A DNA stretch of 64,000 nt. Origin: Streptomyces vietnamensis. GTDB lineage: Bacteria; Actinomycetota; Actinomycetes; Streptomycetales; Streptomycetaceae. Where the stretch lies: contig NZ_CP010408.1 in assembly GCF_000830005.1 (NCBI RefSeq), positions 62,001 to 126,000 of the forward strand. The letters run 5' to 3'. Positions 51,142 to 60,490 of this stretch are shown piece after piece. The notes under the pieces are model-generated. The model made no database searches. It was not told where the DNA came from and saw only the letters and a program-made list of their open reading frames with translations. Made by a program: the position numbers and the translations under genes. Position 1 is the first letter of the stretch. Every line of letters starts with the position of its first letter.

Positions 51142-51539
51142 GTTCACTGATCAGCGAGAACGATCTCAAGCACGAGACCGCGCTCGTCTGGCTCGAGGAC
51201 ATCACCCACCTCGACTACGTACGCCAGAGCCTCGACCGTCTCCCCACCCGCAGCGGCAAGCCCGCCTACCACCGCGACGGCCGCATGGTCGGCTACGCCA
51301 CACTCAGCGCCGACGCCAAGGCCTCCCGCGCCTCCGGCACCTTCCGGCGGCGCGTCTTCTGGCTCCTGCCCCACGACCGCGACAGCGAGCCCGTCGGCCT
51401 GTACGCCAGCTCCGCGCCGGCCGAAGCCGTAGACCCAGACACCCTCGAACCACGAGTCAAAGGCAGGAAGACGGAACGCTCGGAGGGCGGTCCTCCATCA
51501 AGCGCGATGCGGGAACTCGGGATAACGCTTCCCCTGTGA
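51138..51539 (+). CDS. Small conserved protein of the replication operon
   Basis: 133 residues; ATG overlaps the helicase stop (ATGA). It starts with helical H-E-T-A-L-V-W-L-E-D-I-T-H-L-D-Y and ends with a charged tail G-R-K-T-E-R-S-E-G-G-P-P-S-S-A-M-R-E-L-G-I. No known family. A decayed copy at 27255-27446 keeps the same tail, showing that this gene travels with iterons. Its position suggests a role in replication or its control. Confidence 0.65.
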   Translation: MSSLISENDLKHETALVWLEDITHLDYVRQSLDRLPTRSGKPAYHRDGRMVGYATLSADAKASRASGTFRRRVFWLLPHDRDSEPVGLYASSAPAEAVDPDTLEPRVKGRKTERSEGGPPSSAMRELGITLPL

Positions 51540-51560
51540 CGCCAGCTTCCCGAGACAGAG

Positions 51561-51583
51561 ACTGAAGCGACTCAAGCGACTGA
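51561..51583. repeat. Iteron copies downstream of replication genes
   Basis: Three AGCGACT-type hexamer units (ACTGAAGCGACT and AAGCGACTGA) lie 22 bases after the third replication gene and match the inverted orientation of the origin iterons. The replication operon is thus flanked by iterons on both sides. Confidence 0.7.
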
Positions 51584-52121
51584 ACTCTCCACATCCCTGA
51601 AGCTTGAGCGCCTTGGAGTTCACGGCTCCCTGCGGGCTACTGAAGAGCCCGCCATCGGACACACTGGCCAGCCCCGTGAACCTCGGCCGACGACGGTGCC
51701 TGGACGACGCTGCGGCCCTCGCGTCCCGCCCAGCGGCGCGAGGGGAATCGTTCTTCTGCCCCGTTGCTGAAGCCGCACCCACCGGCTGGCGGCATGAATG
51801 CCCGCCGCAGGACTACGTGGCTATGTGCACGAGAACCGGCTCTGGCACACATTCCGTGAAGTTGAGTCGGCTCAGTTCGTTCCTGTACGGACACGAACCG
51901 CTGACCTGCCGGTTCATCAGGACTGCCGGTCCTGCAGGCCGAGGGCCGGCACAGGTTCACGGAATGTGTGCCAGACCCCGTTCTCGTGAACATCGGGCGC
52001 GGGCGAGTGCCTCCCGAACTGCTGTCGAAACGCTGCTACGACGTGAACAGAGCCACTCGTCCCTGTATCTGGCAGCGGAGCTGGCCCGTTCATCGGCGGG
52101 GCGGGAAACGATATGTGTGGT
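51584..52121. other. Non-coding region between replication and transfer operons
   Basis: About 540 bases without a supported gene. It contains the long inverted repeat listed separately. As the rightward replication and leftward transfer operons converge here, terminator functions are expected. Confidence 0.45.
51824..51992. repeat. 37-bp inverted repeat around a 95-bp core
   Basis: Arms at 51824-51860 and 51956-51992 match in inverted order with three mismatches in 37; each holds TCTGGCACACATTCCGTGAA. The core includes a smaller imperfect dyad GTTCGTTCCTG/CGGACACGAAC at ~51875-51897. It could be a terminator, centromere, transfer origin or a miniature mobile element. Confidence 0.8.
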
Positions 52122-53282
52122 TCACCCGACGATGCGTCGGACAACGAGGATCGGGCCCAGGTTGACCTCTTTGGTGACCTCCACGACGCGGCCTGGCTTC
52201 GGTGCGTGTACGACGTACCCGTAGCCGATCGCCATGGCCACGTGCTCGGGAGCGGAGGCGGAGCCGACGGCGAAGACGAGGTCACCCGGCTGGATCGCGT
52301 TCGTCGGGACGGCGCGGCCGTCGTGGATCTGGGTGTAGGTGGTGCGGGTGATCTCCTTGCCGGCGACTCCGTAGGCGCGCTGGGTCAGGGACGAGCAGTC
52401 GCACCGTTCAGCCGGGTTGCTGCCGTGGGGGTTCGTGCAGCTGCCGCCCCACTGGTACATCGTGCCGAGCTGGCCGAGGGCCCAGCGGATCGCGGTGCGG
52501 ACCTCCAGCGGCGCCGTTGCCGGGATCTGGTACCCCTCCGGCAGTGTGCCGGGCGGAATCTCCCCGAAATCAGCGGTGCCCTCGCCAGAGCACCCGCCGG
52601 TGCCGAAGCCTCCGCCGAGGCCGGGCTGTCCCGGCATCGGTCCGGCGGGTGCGGCGCCGAGCGTGGGGGCGATGGCCTGCTGGAGGGCCGTGGCGAGAGG
52701 TTCGTGCTTGGCGTACGCGTCGGGGAACGCGCTGCGCTGGACTTTCTGTGCGGCCACCGTGACCGGCATCTGCTCCCAGTCCTTTATCTTTACGAGCCCG
52801 TCGTAGAACTTCCCGGACGCGTAGACGGGATCCATGATCTGCTCGCGGGTCCCCCAGCCCTGGGAGGGTCGCTGCTGGAACAGGCCGAGCGAGTCACGGT
52901 CGCCGTGGTCGAGGTTGATCAGCGTGGACTCCTGCAGGGCGGTGGCGAGGGCGACGACCTGTCCGCGGGCGGGCACCCGTTTCTGGATGCCGGTCGCGAC
53001 GATGACCTTCGCGTTGGGGACCTGCTTCTCGGGCTCGGAGAGGCCGGGGACGTTCACGTCGCCGCTGCCGGCCAGCATCTCCTTGACCTTGTGGGCGATG
53101 TCGGTGGTTTCCGGGTCGAGTTCGGGCTGGTCGGCATTGGGGCAGCGGGCCGAGGCCGCGGCGGCCTCGGCCTCGCTCTGGCCAAGGCCGGCGACGTGGG
53201 CGGCGATCGCGGCGAGCAGGACGAGTCCCAGCCCGATCAGCCCGGCGGCGCCGGCCAGCCACCGTGTGCTCCCCTTCTTCAT
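52122..53282 (-). CDS. NlpC/P60 lytic protein of the T4SS (VirB1-like)
   Basis: 386 residues from ATG at 53282 (ATGA overlap with the gene upstream). One N-terminal membrane helix (~8-30) is followed by a lysozyme-like helical domain (V-A-L-A-T-A-L-Q-E-S-T-L-I-N, D-S-L-G-L-F-Q-Q-R-P-S-Q-G-W-G) and a C-terminal NlpC/P60 peptidase with C-D-C-S-S-L-T-Q-R-A-Y-G (catalytic Cys) and E-H-V-A-M-A-I-G (catalytic His). Gram-positive conjugation systems use such two-domain enzymes to open the cell wall. Last gene of the transfer operon. Confidence 0.9.
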   Translation of the reverse strand: MKKGSTRWLAGAAGLIGLGLVLLAAIAAHVAGLGQSEAEAAAASARCPNADQPELDPETTDIAHKVKEMLAGSGDVNVPGLSEPEKQVPNAKVIVATGIQKRVPARGQVVALATALQESTLINLDHGDRDSLGLFQQRPSQGWGTREQIMDPVYASGKFYDGLVKIKDWEQMPVTVAAQKVQRSAFPDAYAKHEPLATALQQAIAPTLGAAPAGPMPGQPGLGGGFGTGGCSGEGTADFGEIPPGTLPEGYQIPATAPLEVRTAIRWALGQLGTMYQWGGSCTNPHGSNPAERCDCSSLTQRAYGVAGKEITRTTYTQIHDGRAVPTNAIQPGDLVFAVGSASAPEHVAMAIGYGYVVHAPKPGRVVEVTKEVNLGPILVVRRIVG

Positions 53283-55597
53283 GAACGCCCCTGCTGGCGG
53301 CGACGACGGTTTAGTTCCCACTGCTCGTTACGGCTGAGGGAGGCGGCGCTCGGCCGCGGGGTCACGGAGATGACGCGGCGTGTGACGGGCTGGCGCCGGC
53401 TGCCACGGTTCAGGCGCTGCCGGAGCTGCTGCTGTCGCGGCGAGGCTGCGGGCTGGGTCGGCGCCGGGTGGCGGGGCTGGGCCCGCTGTCTTGTCGTCTG
53501 CGTTGCCTGCGGGTTGGGCTGGTTCGGGGTGGTGGTCGCCGGGCCGCTGCTGGTGGCCGGGTTCTGCGCCGGTCCCCCCGGCGGCTGGTTCGCCGGGGTG
53601 CTGCCGGGCGGGTTCGGGGGCTGAGTGGGCTGTGGTGGTACGGGGGGCCTCTGGCCAGGATTCCCTGTGTTGCCCGGCCGGGGCTGAGGCTGGGGGCCCG
53701 CCGGCCGGGCTGGCCGGGTGCCGCGGCCCTTGCCTCCGGACTGGATCCGGTTCATCAGGGCGACGGTGCTGACACTGGAGGACGTGGCGTAGCCGATTGC
53801 GGCCGCCGGGTTGCCCGAGGCGAGGGCTGCACCGACCATCGCGGTGCGGACCGCTCCGCGGGTGATCTTGCGGGCGATGCTCTGATTCTTCGCCACCGGC
53901 GTGGAGGACGGGGTGAACACGCTGCCGTGGGTCCCGCCGATCCGGGCGGCGGACATCTTGGCGCGGAAGTTCGCCGCGACCTGCTTCGACCGGACCGTGA
54001 GGGCCTTGCGCTTCTTGATCGCGCCGATGCACACGATGTCCACGGCCAGGAACCGGAGGGTGAGTTCGGTGCCCCAGTCCTGCTGCACAGGGTCGAGGAC
54101 GGCCTGGATGATCAGGATGAGGACGGCGAGGCCGATGATGGAGGCGAGGAGCTGTCCGAGGGAGTGCAGCACGGATGCCGCCCAGTCCCACAGGAAGGCG
54201 CGGCCGGCGCCGGGCATCAGCCCGGCCACGAGGGCGGGTTCGGCACGTACGGCGTCCCAGGCGATACGGCCCTGCGCGACGAGGAAGCTGCCGGCGAGGC
54301 CGGCGATCAGAACGGTGACGATCAGGGCGGCGACGAGCAGGAAGATCGCTCCGCCGACCTTGTCCAGCGAGGCCCGCTTGGCGGCCTGCACGTCGCCCTG
54401 GACGCACCGCTGCTCGAACTGCTCCATCGGCGAGTTGCCGAAGTGGTCGAGCGCCCACTGCTTGGCGATGGGCAGGGTCCAGTCGGTGATGGCCGCGCCG
54501 GAGGGGTCGATCCAGGCCCGGTAGCTGTTGAACTTCTTCAGCCGCTCCATCTGCTGGTTCAGCGCCCGGTCGTAGGCGAGCTGCGTGATCTTGGTGTTGG
54601 AGTACCTCTTCGCGCAGTCGCCTTCGAAGACCCGGCCGTACTGGAGGAGCATGGCCGGCTTGACGATGAAGGCGTCGGTCAGGGCGTTGGTCAGCGGGCG
54701 GGAGAGCGCTCGGCTGCTGGCCGAGTCCTCGGCGTCGGGGGCCTTCTCCCGCTCGCCGGGGTTGGCGTCGAGGATGATGTCGGCGACTTCGAGGGCCAGG
54801 CCGCGGGCGGCGGCGATGGCGCCGTCCTGCTCCCCCAGCAGGAGCTGCGGGGGTGAGGACAGCAGCGTGGCGGTGAGCGCGGCGATCAGGAGGGACAGGG
54901 TTGCGTCGCCCCACCCCTTGGCCCGGTCCCCGAAGAAGATGCGGGCGACGGTGACCAGGGCGCACACCGACAGGAAGAGGCTGGGCAGCCCCATCTGGAG
55001 GATGACCTGGGTGTGCAGGGAGTTGGCGACGGACAGGACGGGCGCCAGGAGCAGTTTGGCGAGGCCGAAGCCGAGGGACCAGGCGATGAGCCAGCAGCAG
55101 AACGCGATGACCCATTTGGTGATCATGAAGCAGAGTTCGGTGATCAGGTTCTGGATGCCGAGGTCCCAGTCGGTCAGGCCTCCGGTGTCGGACTTGACGG
55201 TGTAGGCCGAGATCGGCAGGTTGTGCGCGTCGGTGACGTTGAAGACCGCGAGGACACCGCCCTCGTCGGGCAGGAGCTTGCGCAGGCGCTCCTCCTCGGC
55301 CTTGAGGTAGGCCTCCTGCATGGTGCCGGTGACGCGCTTGTTGAGCTCGTCGAGGATCTTCTCGATCTCGGCGAGTTCCTCCGGGGTGGGCGTACGCGTG
55401 CCGGGAGTGGGCGGTCCGAGGGGGTTGGCCGCCGACGGGCTGGTGGGAGTCGGGGACGGGCTCGGCTCGGCGAGGGCGGGCAGCGCGGTGAGCAGGGTGA
55501 AGACGGTGGCGGCGAGCGCCGCCAGGAGCAGGGCAATACGCAGACGGGCTGCGCCGAGCAGACGCAGTCGCTGCCACGGGGAGCGACGGGCCGTCAT
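53279..55597 (-). CDS. VirB6/TrbL-like polytopic membrane protein
   Basis: 772 residues from ATG at 55597. A signal-like helix and short outer domain (~1-140) precede about six to eight membrane helices (~150-480; e.g. W-V-I-A-F-C-C-W-L-I-A-W-S-L and I-F-L-L-V-A-A-L-I-V-T-V-L-I). The C-terminal ~220 residues are Pro/Gln/Asn-rich and cytoplasmic. Size, topology and position next to VirB4 fit the TrbL/VirB6 channel subunit. Confidence 0.85.
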   Translation of the reverse strand: MTARRSPWQRLRLLGAARLRIALLLAALAATVFTLLTALPALAEPSPSPTPTSPSAANPLGPPTPGTRTPTPEELAEIEKILDELNKRVTGTMQEAYLKAEEERLRKLLPDEGGVLAVFNVTDAHNLPISAYTVKSDTGGLTDWDLGIQNLITELCFMITKWVIAFCCWLIAWSLGFGLAKLLLAPVLSVANSLHTQVILQMGLPSLFLSVCALVTVARIFFGDRAKGWGDATLSLLIAALTATLLSSPPQLLLGEQDGAIAAARGLALEVADIILDANPGEREKAPDAEDSASSRALSRPLTNALTDAFIVKPAMLLQYGRVFEGDCAKRYSNTKITQLAYDRALNQQMERLKKFNSYRAWIDPSGAAITDWTLPIAKQWALDHFGNSPMEQFEQRCVQGDVQAAKRASLDKVGGAIFLLVAALIVTVLIAGLAGSFLVAQGRIAWDAVRAEPALVAGLMPGAGRAFLWDWAASVLHSLGQLLASIIGLAVLILIIQAVLDPVQQDWGTELTLRFLAVDIVCIGAIKKRKALTVRSKQVAANFRAKMSAARIGGTHGSVFTPSSTPVAKNQSIARKITRGAVRTAMVGAALASGNPAAAIGYATSSSVSTVALMNRIQSGGKGRGTRPARPAGPQPQPRPGNTGNPGQRPPVPPQPTQPPNPPGSTPANQPPGGPAQNPATSSGPATTTPNQPNPQATQTTRQRAQPRHPAPTQPAASPRQQQLRQRLNRGSRRQPVTRRVISVTPRPSAASLSRNEQWELNRRRRQQGRS

Positions 55598-58137
55598 GCC
55601 GCGGCCTGTTCGCTGGTCGGGGTGGTGTGGATGACGCGCTCGATCGCCCGGTCCATGGGGATGAGGACCCGCATGAGGCCGATACGGCCAGCCAGGTCGC
55701 GGTAGAGGCACTCCCCCGCGCGGGCCCGGCGCTGGTCCTCGGGCAGGCCGAGCGGCGAGAGACCGCCGGTCACGAGGTCCAGCAGGTCGGTGTCGGCGGT
55801 GTCCACGCCGAGGAATTCGAGGCTGCGCGCGGCGAGCGTGCGGCTGGTCTGCCGGAAGACGAACCGGTGCGGGATGAGGCCGCGGACGATGGCGCCCTTC
55901 TCACTGTCGGCCGGCCCGATGTCGTCCGCGTCGTGACTGCCGACGTAGGCGGCGGCGTTCCTCTTGCGGCCGTCGCGCACCAGTTCCAGGAGCAGCTCCA
56001 GGCCCTCGTCGCTGGAGGTGAGCCACCAGCACTCGTCGAAGACGGTGACCGCGAACTCGTCGCGGGAGCGCATCGCGGTTTCGCGGGAGACTGCCGCGAT
56101 CAGGTACATCAGCGCCCGGCCCAGCACCTTCTCGAACTCCAGGCGCTGCATGCGGTGCTCGGAGGCGAGCTCGGACTTCTTCGGCAGGGCGAGCGAGTTG
56201 ACGAGGAAGACGACACTGTCGGCGCGCTGGGTATCGACGACCGGCAGCGTCTCGTCGAACACCACCCTCGCCAGGTCCTTGCGGGCGACCGCGGCGAGCT
56301 TGCGGGCCAGGCCGTGGGCGGCCGTGTCGCCGGCGCTGCGCGCGGTGAGTTCGTCCATCAGGGCGCGCATCGACGGTTCCGGCCTGGCCAGGACGGCCTG
56401 GACGGCTTCGGACAGGGCGACGCCTTCGAGGTCCATCGGTCTGACCCCGAGCAGCAGGGTGAGGAAGGACTCGGTGAAGCGGGCCGCGACCTGGGGGCTG
56501 GTCTTCACGTACAGGCGCAGGGGGTCGAGGGAGACCGCGGCGGTGTGGTCGATGCGGATCAGCTGGGTGGTGCCGGGGCAGGCCTGGGCGAAGCGGGCCC
56601 ATTCCTGGTCGGTGGTGCGGTCGACGATGACGGCGCGGCCGCGGCTGCCGGGCCGGCCGAGCTGGTGGCCGCGGGCGAGGACGTTGTAGACGGCGGTTTT
56701 CATGCCGACGGACTTTCCGGCGCCGAGCTCGCCGAGCCAGGCCATCGATGCGGACGCGTTCTCGCGGGGACCGCGAGCGGGGTCGATCAGGACGGGGCGG
56801 GCGCCGCCGGAGGCGACCTGGAGACCGTAGAGGCCGCCGCGTTCGTCGCCGAGCTGGGAGCCGCACCAGGGCATGGCCATCGCGAAGTCCTTCGCGAGGA
56901 GGATCTGCGCGTAGCCGACCATGACGCGGGGGGTGCGGCAGCCGGGCAGCATCGCCTGCCAGAGGCTGGTCTGCTCGCCGGCGGGTCGGGAGAAGGTGTA
57001 GTCGGTGGAGCCGAAGTCGCTGGCGAGGGCGGCGGCGCGGTCCATCGCGTCCTGGGGGCTGTCGCCCCACACGGCGAGGGTGACCATGGCGCGGATCTCG
57101 ACCTCGCGCCGGTTGGCGGTGATCCGCTCGTGGTACTCCTCGTTGTCGGCCTGGTTGCGGGCGACGGCGGCGGGCGGGCCGGCCGGGTCGCCCTCGTACT
57201 CGGCGGCCTGCGCCTTCAGGTGCCGGGCCCGCTTGCGGATCTTCGGCTCGGCCTTCGCGCCGGGGACGACGACGAGCCGGGCGGTCCAGTCGACGGGGTA
57301 GGCCAGGTCGTCAAGCTGCTGGAGGTAGGCGGCCCCCGGCAGGGCGAATGCCTCGGGCATCTCCGAGAGGGCCAGGAGCGCCTGGTAGGAGTCGCCCCAC
57401 TCGCTGGAGACCTGAAGGAAGCGCCGCGTGAAGGGGTTGGCCGGCAGGGCGGGGGCGGTAGTGAAGTCGGCGCCGCCCTCGGCGACGAGGATCTCCCCCA
57501 GGGCCGCGACGTTCCGGCCGCGGCCCCGGACCGGGGTCTCGGTGCCGTCCGGCAGGAACGGCTCCGCGAGCCCCCGGCGTGCGCTGTGGCCGTAGATCCA
57601 CAGGATCTCCGCCTCGGACGCCGGCCGCATCGACACACCGGACGGCCACTGGGCCTGGATCCGCTGGGCCTGCTCCAGACGCCGCTGCACCTCCGCGTCG
57701 GTGACGACGGCTGGCATCAGGCCGAGCTGCAGAGCGACTTCCGCCCGCGCCGCCCGGAACGCGGACAGCACCGCGTCCTTCTGGGACAGCGGAGGAAGCG
57801 GGAGCGCGAGCCAGTCGGTGCGTCCGGTCAGCTCCATGGTCTCCAGCTGGTCCAGGACGGCGTGCCCGAGACGCTCGTAGCGGGGCGCGCGCTCGAGGTC
57901 GATGTCGTCGACCATGGCGCGGACCACTGCGGTCGGGTCGATCTGCGGGCACAGGCTCATGAGCATCGGCTCGCCCGTGAGCGCCTTGAACAAGCCCTCC
58001 AGCGCCTTGAGGCGGCGGCGCTTCACGGCGGCCGGGGCGTGGGAGTAGTTGGTCGCGGCGACGCGCCAGACGGCCCAGACGGTGCCGTGGGTGGTGAAGA
58101 TCAGGTTCTGCTGGACATGCCGGATCGGCAGGCGCAT
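55594..58137 (-). CDS. VirB4-like T4SS ATPase
   Basis: 847 residues from ATG at 58137 with GGAGAA 5 bases upstream; the frame stays open further but only as a shadow. Walker A is L-G-E-L-G-A-G-K-S-V-G (~467-476), Walker B is F-A-V-T-V-F-D-E-C-W-W-L (~692), and an R-G-L-I-P-H-R-F-V-F-R-Q-T-S motif follows. These mark the VirB4/TraC ATPase that energises assembly and substrate movement. N-terminal ~400 residues fit the VirB4 N domain. It overlaps the VirB6-like gene by ATGA. Confidence 0.93.
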   Translation of the reverse strand: MRLPIRHVQQNLIFTTHGTVWAVWRVAATNYSHAPAAVKRRRLKALEGLFKALTGEPMLMSLCPQIDPTAVVRAMVDDIDLERAPRYERLGHAVLDQLETMELTGRTDWLALPLPPLSQKDAVLSAFRAARAEVALQLGLMPAVVTDAEVQRRLEQAQRIQAQWPSGVSMRPASEAEILWIYGHSARRGLAEPFLPDGTETPVRGRGRNVAALGEILVAEGGADFTTAPALPANPFTRRFLQVSSEWGDSYQALLALSEMPEAFALPGAAYLQQLDDLAYPVDWTARLVVVPGAKAEPKIRKRARHLKAQAAEYEGDPAGPPAAVARNQADNEEYHERITANRREVEIRAMVTLAVWGDSPQDAMDRAAALASDFGSTDYTFSRPAGEQTSLWQAMLPGCRTPRVMVGYAQILLAKDFAMAMPWCGSQLGDERGGLYGLQVASGGARPVLIDPARGPRENASASMAWLGELGAGKSVGMKTAVYNVLARGHQLGRPGSRGRAVIVDRTTDQEWARFAQACPGTTQLIRIDHTAAVSLDPLRLYVKTSPQVAARFTESFLTLLLGVRPMDLEGVALSEAVQAVLARPEPSMRALMDELTARSAGDTAAHGLARKLAAVARKDLARVVFDETLPVVDTQRADSVVFLVNSLALPKKSELASEHRMQRLEFEKVLGRALMYLIAAVSRETAMRSRDEFAVTVFDECWWLTSSDEGLELLLELVRDGRKRNAAAYVGSHDADDIGPADSEKGAIVRGLIPHRFVFRQTSRTLAARSLEFLGVDTADTDLLDLVTGGLSPLGLPEDQRRARAGECLYRDLAGRIGLMRVLIPMDRAIERVIHTTPTSEQAAA

Positions 58138-58151
58138 CGTCAGTTCTCCGG

Positions 58152-58769
58152 TCAGGTACGGGGTGTGGGGATGCGGCGGGCGAGCAGGGCCTGCGCCCCC
58201 GAGGCCACCGGTGCGGCAGGCGCCGTGGGATCGGCAGGCGCTGCAGGTTCTGCGGGCCCGGGCCCTGCCGGCTTCGGACGGGCAGCGGCCGGTGTGCGGG
58301 CCGCGCCGCTCGCAGGGGCCGTGGCTTCGGCGGGCGATGGGCCTGCGAGCAGGTGGATACGGGTGTCGCCACGGGTGGGCCGGGCCGGTCGGTAGGCCCG
58401 GCCGCGGAGCTGGCCGCGTCGGGGCGCGGCCAGCATCAGGGCGATGCTCAGCAGGGCGGCCGCGGGGTTGCGGCCGTCGATGTGGAGATGGCGGAGCACG
58501 AACGCCACCGCGAACGGCAGGACGATCAGGAGCACGACGTCGAGCCAGCCGTGGCCGCCCCATAGCGGGCGGGTCAGGATCAGGGCGGCGACGGTGGAGA
58601 CGATCCCGGCGAGCTGGGTGAGGGTGTACGGGCCGCCGGGGAGCCGGATCCCCCGGCCGCCGTTGACGTCCCGGATCACCCCGTGGACCAGCGGCGCCCG
58701 CCGGGCCTTGGTGTAGCAGCGGCCGATCAGCTCGAAGTCCAGCTCGCCACCGCCGGCGGCCTCGGTCAC
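58152..58769 (-). CDS. PrgI/VirB3-like membrane protein
   Basis: 205 residues from GTG at 58769 overlapping the pilin-like stop (GTGA). After L-D-F-E-L-I-G-R-C-Y-T-K-A-R-R and G-G-R-G-I-R-L-P-G-G-P-Y-T-L are two adjacent membrane helices (~50-95), then a long Pro/Ala-rich cytoplasmic tail. Two close helices immediately before virB4 are the mark of PrgI/VirB3. A decayed copy lies at ~61870-62115. Confidence 0.75.
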   Translation of the reverse strand: MTEAAGGGELDFELIGRCYTKARRAPLVHGVIRDVNGGRGIRLPGGPYTLTQLAGIVSTVAALILTRPLWGGHGWLDVVLLIVLPFAVAFVLRHLHIDGRNPAAALLSIALMLAAPRRGQLRGRAYRPARPTRGDTRIHLLAGPSPAEATAPASGAARTPAAARPKPAGPGPAEPAAPADPTAPAAPVASGAQALLARRIPTPRT

Positions 58770-59050
58770 TGGTCGCTCCGGACGGCGTTGGCGCCGCCCT
58801 GGTACTGGACGATGTCCTCGGTCGTCTTGTTCTTGAGGGTGGCCATGTTGGCGGACAGGCCCCAGACGATCGCCGCGAAGATGACGGCCATGATCGTCGG
58901 TCCGGGTGCCTTCGTCTTCCAGCCGACAACGATGACGAAGAACCCGCACAGGACCGGGATGGCCACGTTGAAGATCAGGCCCTTGATGTCGTTGCCGAGG
59001 CCGGTGCCGGTCTGGATCCAGCCCGCGGCCAGGATGATGGTGGGAGGCAT
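58766..59050 (-). CDS. Small pilin-like (VirB2-type) membrane protein
   Basis: 94 residues from ATG with AAGGAG 7 bases upstream. Two hydrophobic helices (I-F-N-V-A-I-P-V-L-C-G-F-F-V-I-V-V-G and T-I-M-A-V-I-F-A-A-I-V-W-G) follow a short outer start. Size and place in the operon fit the VirB2-like subunit of Gram-positive systems, which forms part of the channel rather than a long pilus. Confidence 0.7.
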   Translation of the reverse strand: MPPTIILAAGWIQTGTGLGNDIKGLIFNVAIPVLCGFFVIVVGWKTKAPGPTIMAVIFAAIVWGLSANMATLKNKTTEDIVQYQGGANAVRSDQ

Positions 59051-59063
59051 GACGGTGCTCCTT

Positions 59064-60170
59064 CTATGCGGTGGGGGTAGTCGCCGGGCCCGGGGAGCCG
59101 GAGGCGGACGGGGCCGGGGTCGGTGAGGTGACGGCGGGGGCGCCGTCGAGGCTGGCGATCTCCCAGCGGCCGGCGCGGGCCTTGAGGGTCAGGGCGTAGG
59201 TGAGCGGAAGCCGCACCCCGTCCTGGCCGGTGGCACGGAGGGTGACGAGCAGGCGCAGGGTGGTGCCGTCGCCGGGAACGGAGACGACCGGTTCGCCGCC
59301 GGTCTCGCCCTCGACGGCGAGCTGGTCCACCGCGATGCCCGAGTACGGGGCCGGAGACGGGGCGGCCAGGCGGGTGCCGGGGGCGAGGTAGCGGTCGAGC
59401 TCGGCGCCGGCCCGGGTGAGGTAGGCCGTCAGGAAGCTGGTGACCGCCTGGGTGTGCGGGTCGGACGGCAAAGCCGGGCGCATCGCGCCGTAGACCAGCT
59501 CCGGTGACTTGGCCCGCTCGGGCCCGGCGACCTCGGCCGGCATCGCCAGCGCCGTGTACGCGGTCGCTCCCCCGGCGCCGGGCGCCGTGGCCACGGGCAC
59601 TTGGAAGTAGCGCACCGGGTCGGCCTCCGGAGACGGGGAAACGCCTGGCTGGGCGGACGGCGTCGCCGACGGCTGCGCGCCGATGACGCGGGCCGCTACC
59701 GTGACCGACCAGACGGCGGTGTCGGTCTGACGGAGCCGGACGACGGTCAGCTGCTCGCCCCGGTGCTGGCCGGAGACTCCTTCGAGCTGGAGGTTGGCAG
59801 CTGGCGGGTAGTAGGCGGCGAGCTTGGCCTCGTCTCCGTCGCCTGCGGACAGGTAGGCGGCGACGAAGAGGACCGCGAAGCCGGCCGCACCTTGGCCGCC
59901 GCTCGCGGTCGGTGCGGTCGGTGCGGCCTTCGGGGCGGGTGCCGCGGATGTGGTGGGCACCGACAGGTAGGCGAGGGCGCCCAGGAGCGGCCCGAGCGCG
60001 ATCAGGCCCCAGACGAGCCAGCGCAGCAGCGCGGCCGAGTTGGCCTGGGCGCCGGTCGACCAGCCCCCGACCCAGCCGGCGTCCTTCTCGGCCTCAGGCT
60101 CCTGGACAGCCGCCGGCTGCGGCTCCGCCGGTGCGGCCGGCTTCCGTCGGCCGGTGCCCACGGGGCTCAT
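59064..60170 (-). CDS. VirB8/TcpC-like conjugal transfer protein
   Basis: 368 residues from ATG at 60170 (ATGA overlap). A cytoplasmic Pro/Ala stretch leads to one membrane helix (~50-72), then two NTF2-like outer domains (~95-215 and ~230-345), the second with L-P-L-T-Y-A-L-T-L-K-A-R-A-G-R-W-E-I. This tandem arrangement is that of TcpC, the Gram-positive VirB8 counterpart that scaffolds the channel. The last part of this gene has also been copied into the chimera at 62491. Confidence 0.83.
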   Translation of the reverse strand: MSPVGTGRRKPAAPAEPQPAAVQEPEAEKDAGWVGGWSTGAQANSAALLRWLVWGLIALGPLLGALAYLSVPTTSAAPAPKAAPTAPTASGGQGAAGFAVLFVAAYLSAGDGDEAKLAAYYPPAANLQLEGVSGQHRGEQLTVVRLRQTDTAVWSVTVAARVIGAQPSATPSAQPGVSPSPEADPVRYFQVPVATAPGAGGATAYTALAMPAEVAGPERAKSPELVYGAMRPALPSDPHTQAVTSFLTAYLTRAGAELDRYLAPGTRLAAPSPAPYSGIAVDQLAVEGETGGEPVVSVPGDGTTLRLLVTLRATGQDGVRLPLTYALTLKARAGRWEIASLDGAPAVTSPTPAPSASGSPGPATTPTA

Positions 60171-60490
60171 GCCGTACCTCCGGCCGAGCGCAGGTTGTGG
60201 CCGGCCAGCTCCGCGATCCGGTTGCGCAGCTCGGCCTCGGGGCGACGGCGCAGCACGGCGAGCGAGGCGAGGACCGGCTCCGCGTCCTCGTCGAGGAAGG
60301 CGCGGAGCTTGTCGTAGGTGCCGGTGTCGAAGGGGCAGGCGACGAGGGCGGCGCCGAGGTGGATGAGCAGACGCTGGGCGCGGGTGACGCGCTCCTCATC
60401 CGCGTCCAGCGACTGCGCGACGGCGGGTGTGGTCAAGACACATCTCCAAAGGGGGGAGCGGGCGGTGGCCGGGGCGGTGGTCCAGCTCAT
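60167..60490 (-). CDS. Small protein of the transfer operon
   Basis: 107 residues if begun at ATG 60490, coupled (ATGA) to the regulator stop; a TTG at 60436, preceded by GGAG, gives 89 residues. Helical and acidic (S-L-D-A-D-E-E-R-V-T-R-A-Q-R-L-L-I-H-L-G), no membrane part. It overlaps the VirB8-like gene by ATGA. Function unknown. Confidence 0.6.
   Translation of the reverse strand: MSWTTAPATARSPLWRCVLTTPAVAQSLDADEERVTRAQRLLIHLGAALVACPFDTGTYDKLRAFLDEDAEPVLASLAVLRRRPEAELRNRIAELAGHNLRSAGGTA

Noticed and set aside
55627..58395. A 922-codon plus-strand frame opposite virB4
   Set aside because: Antisense shadow; the minus strand carries the Walker motifs.
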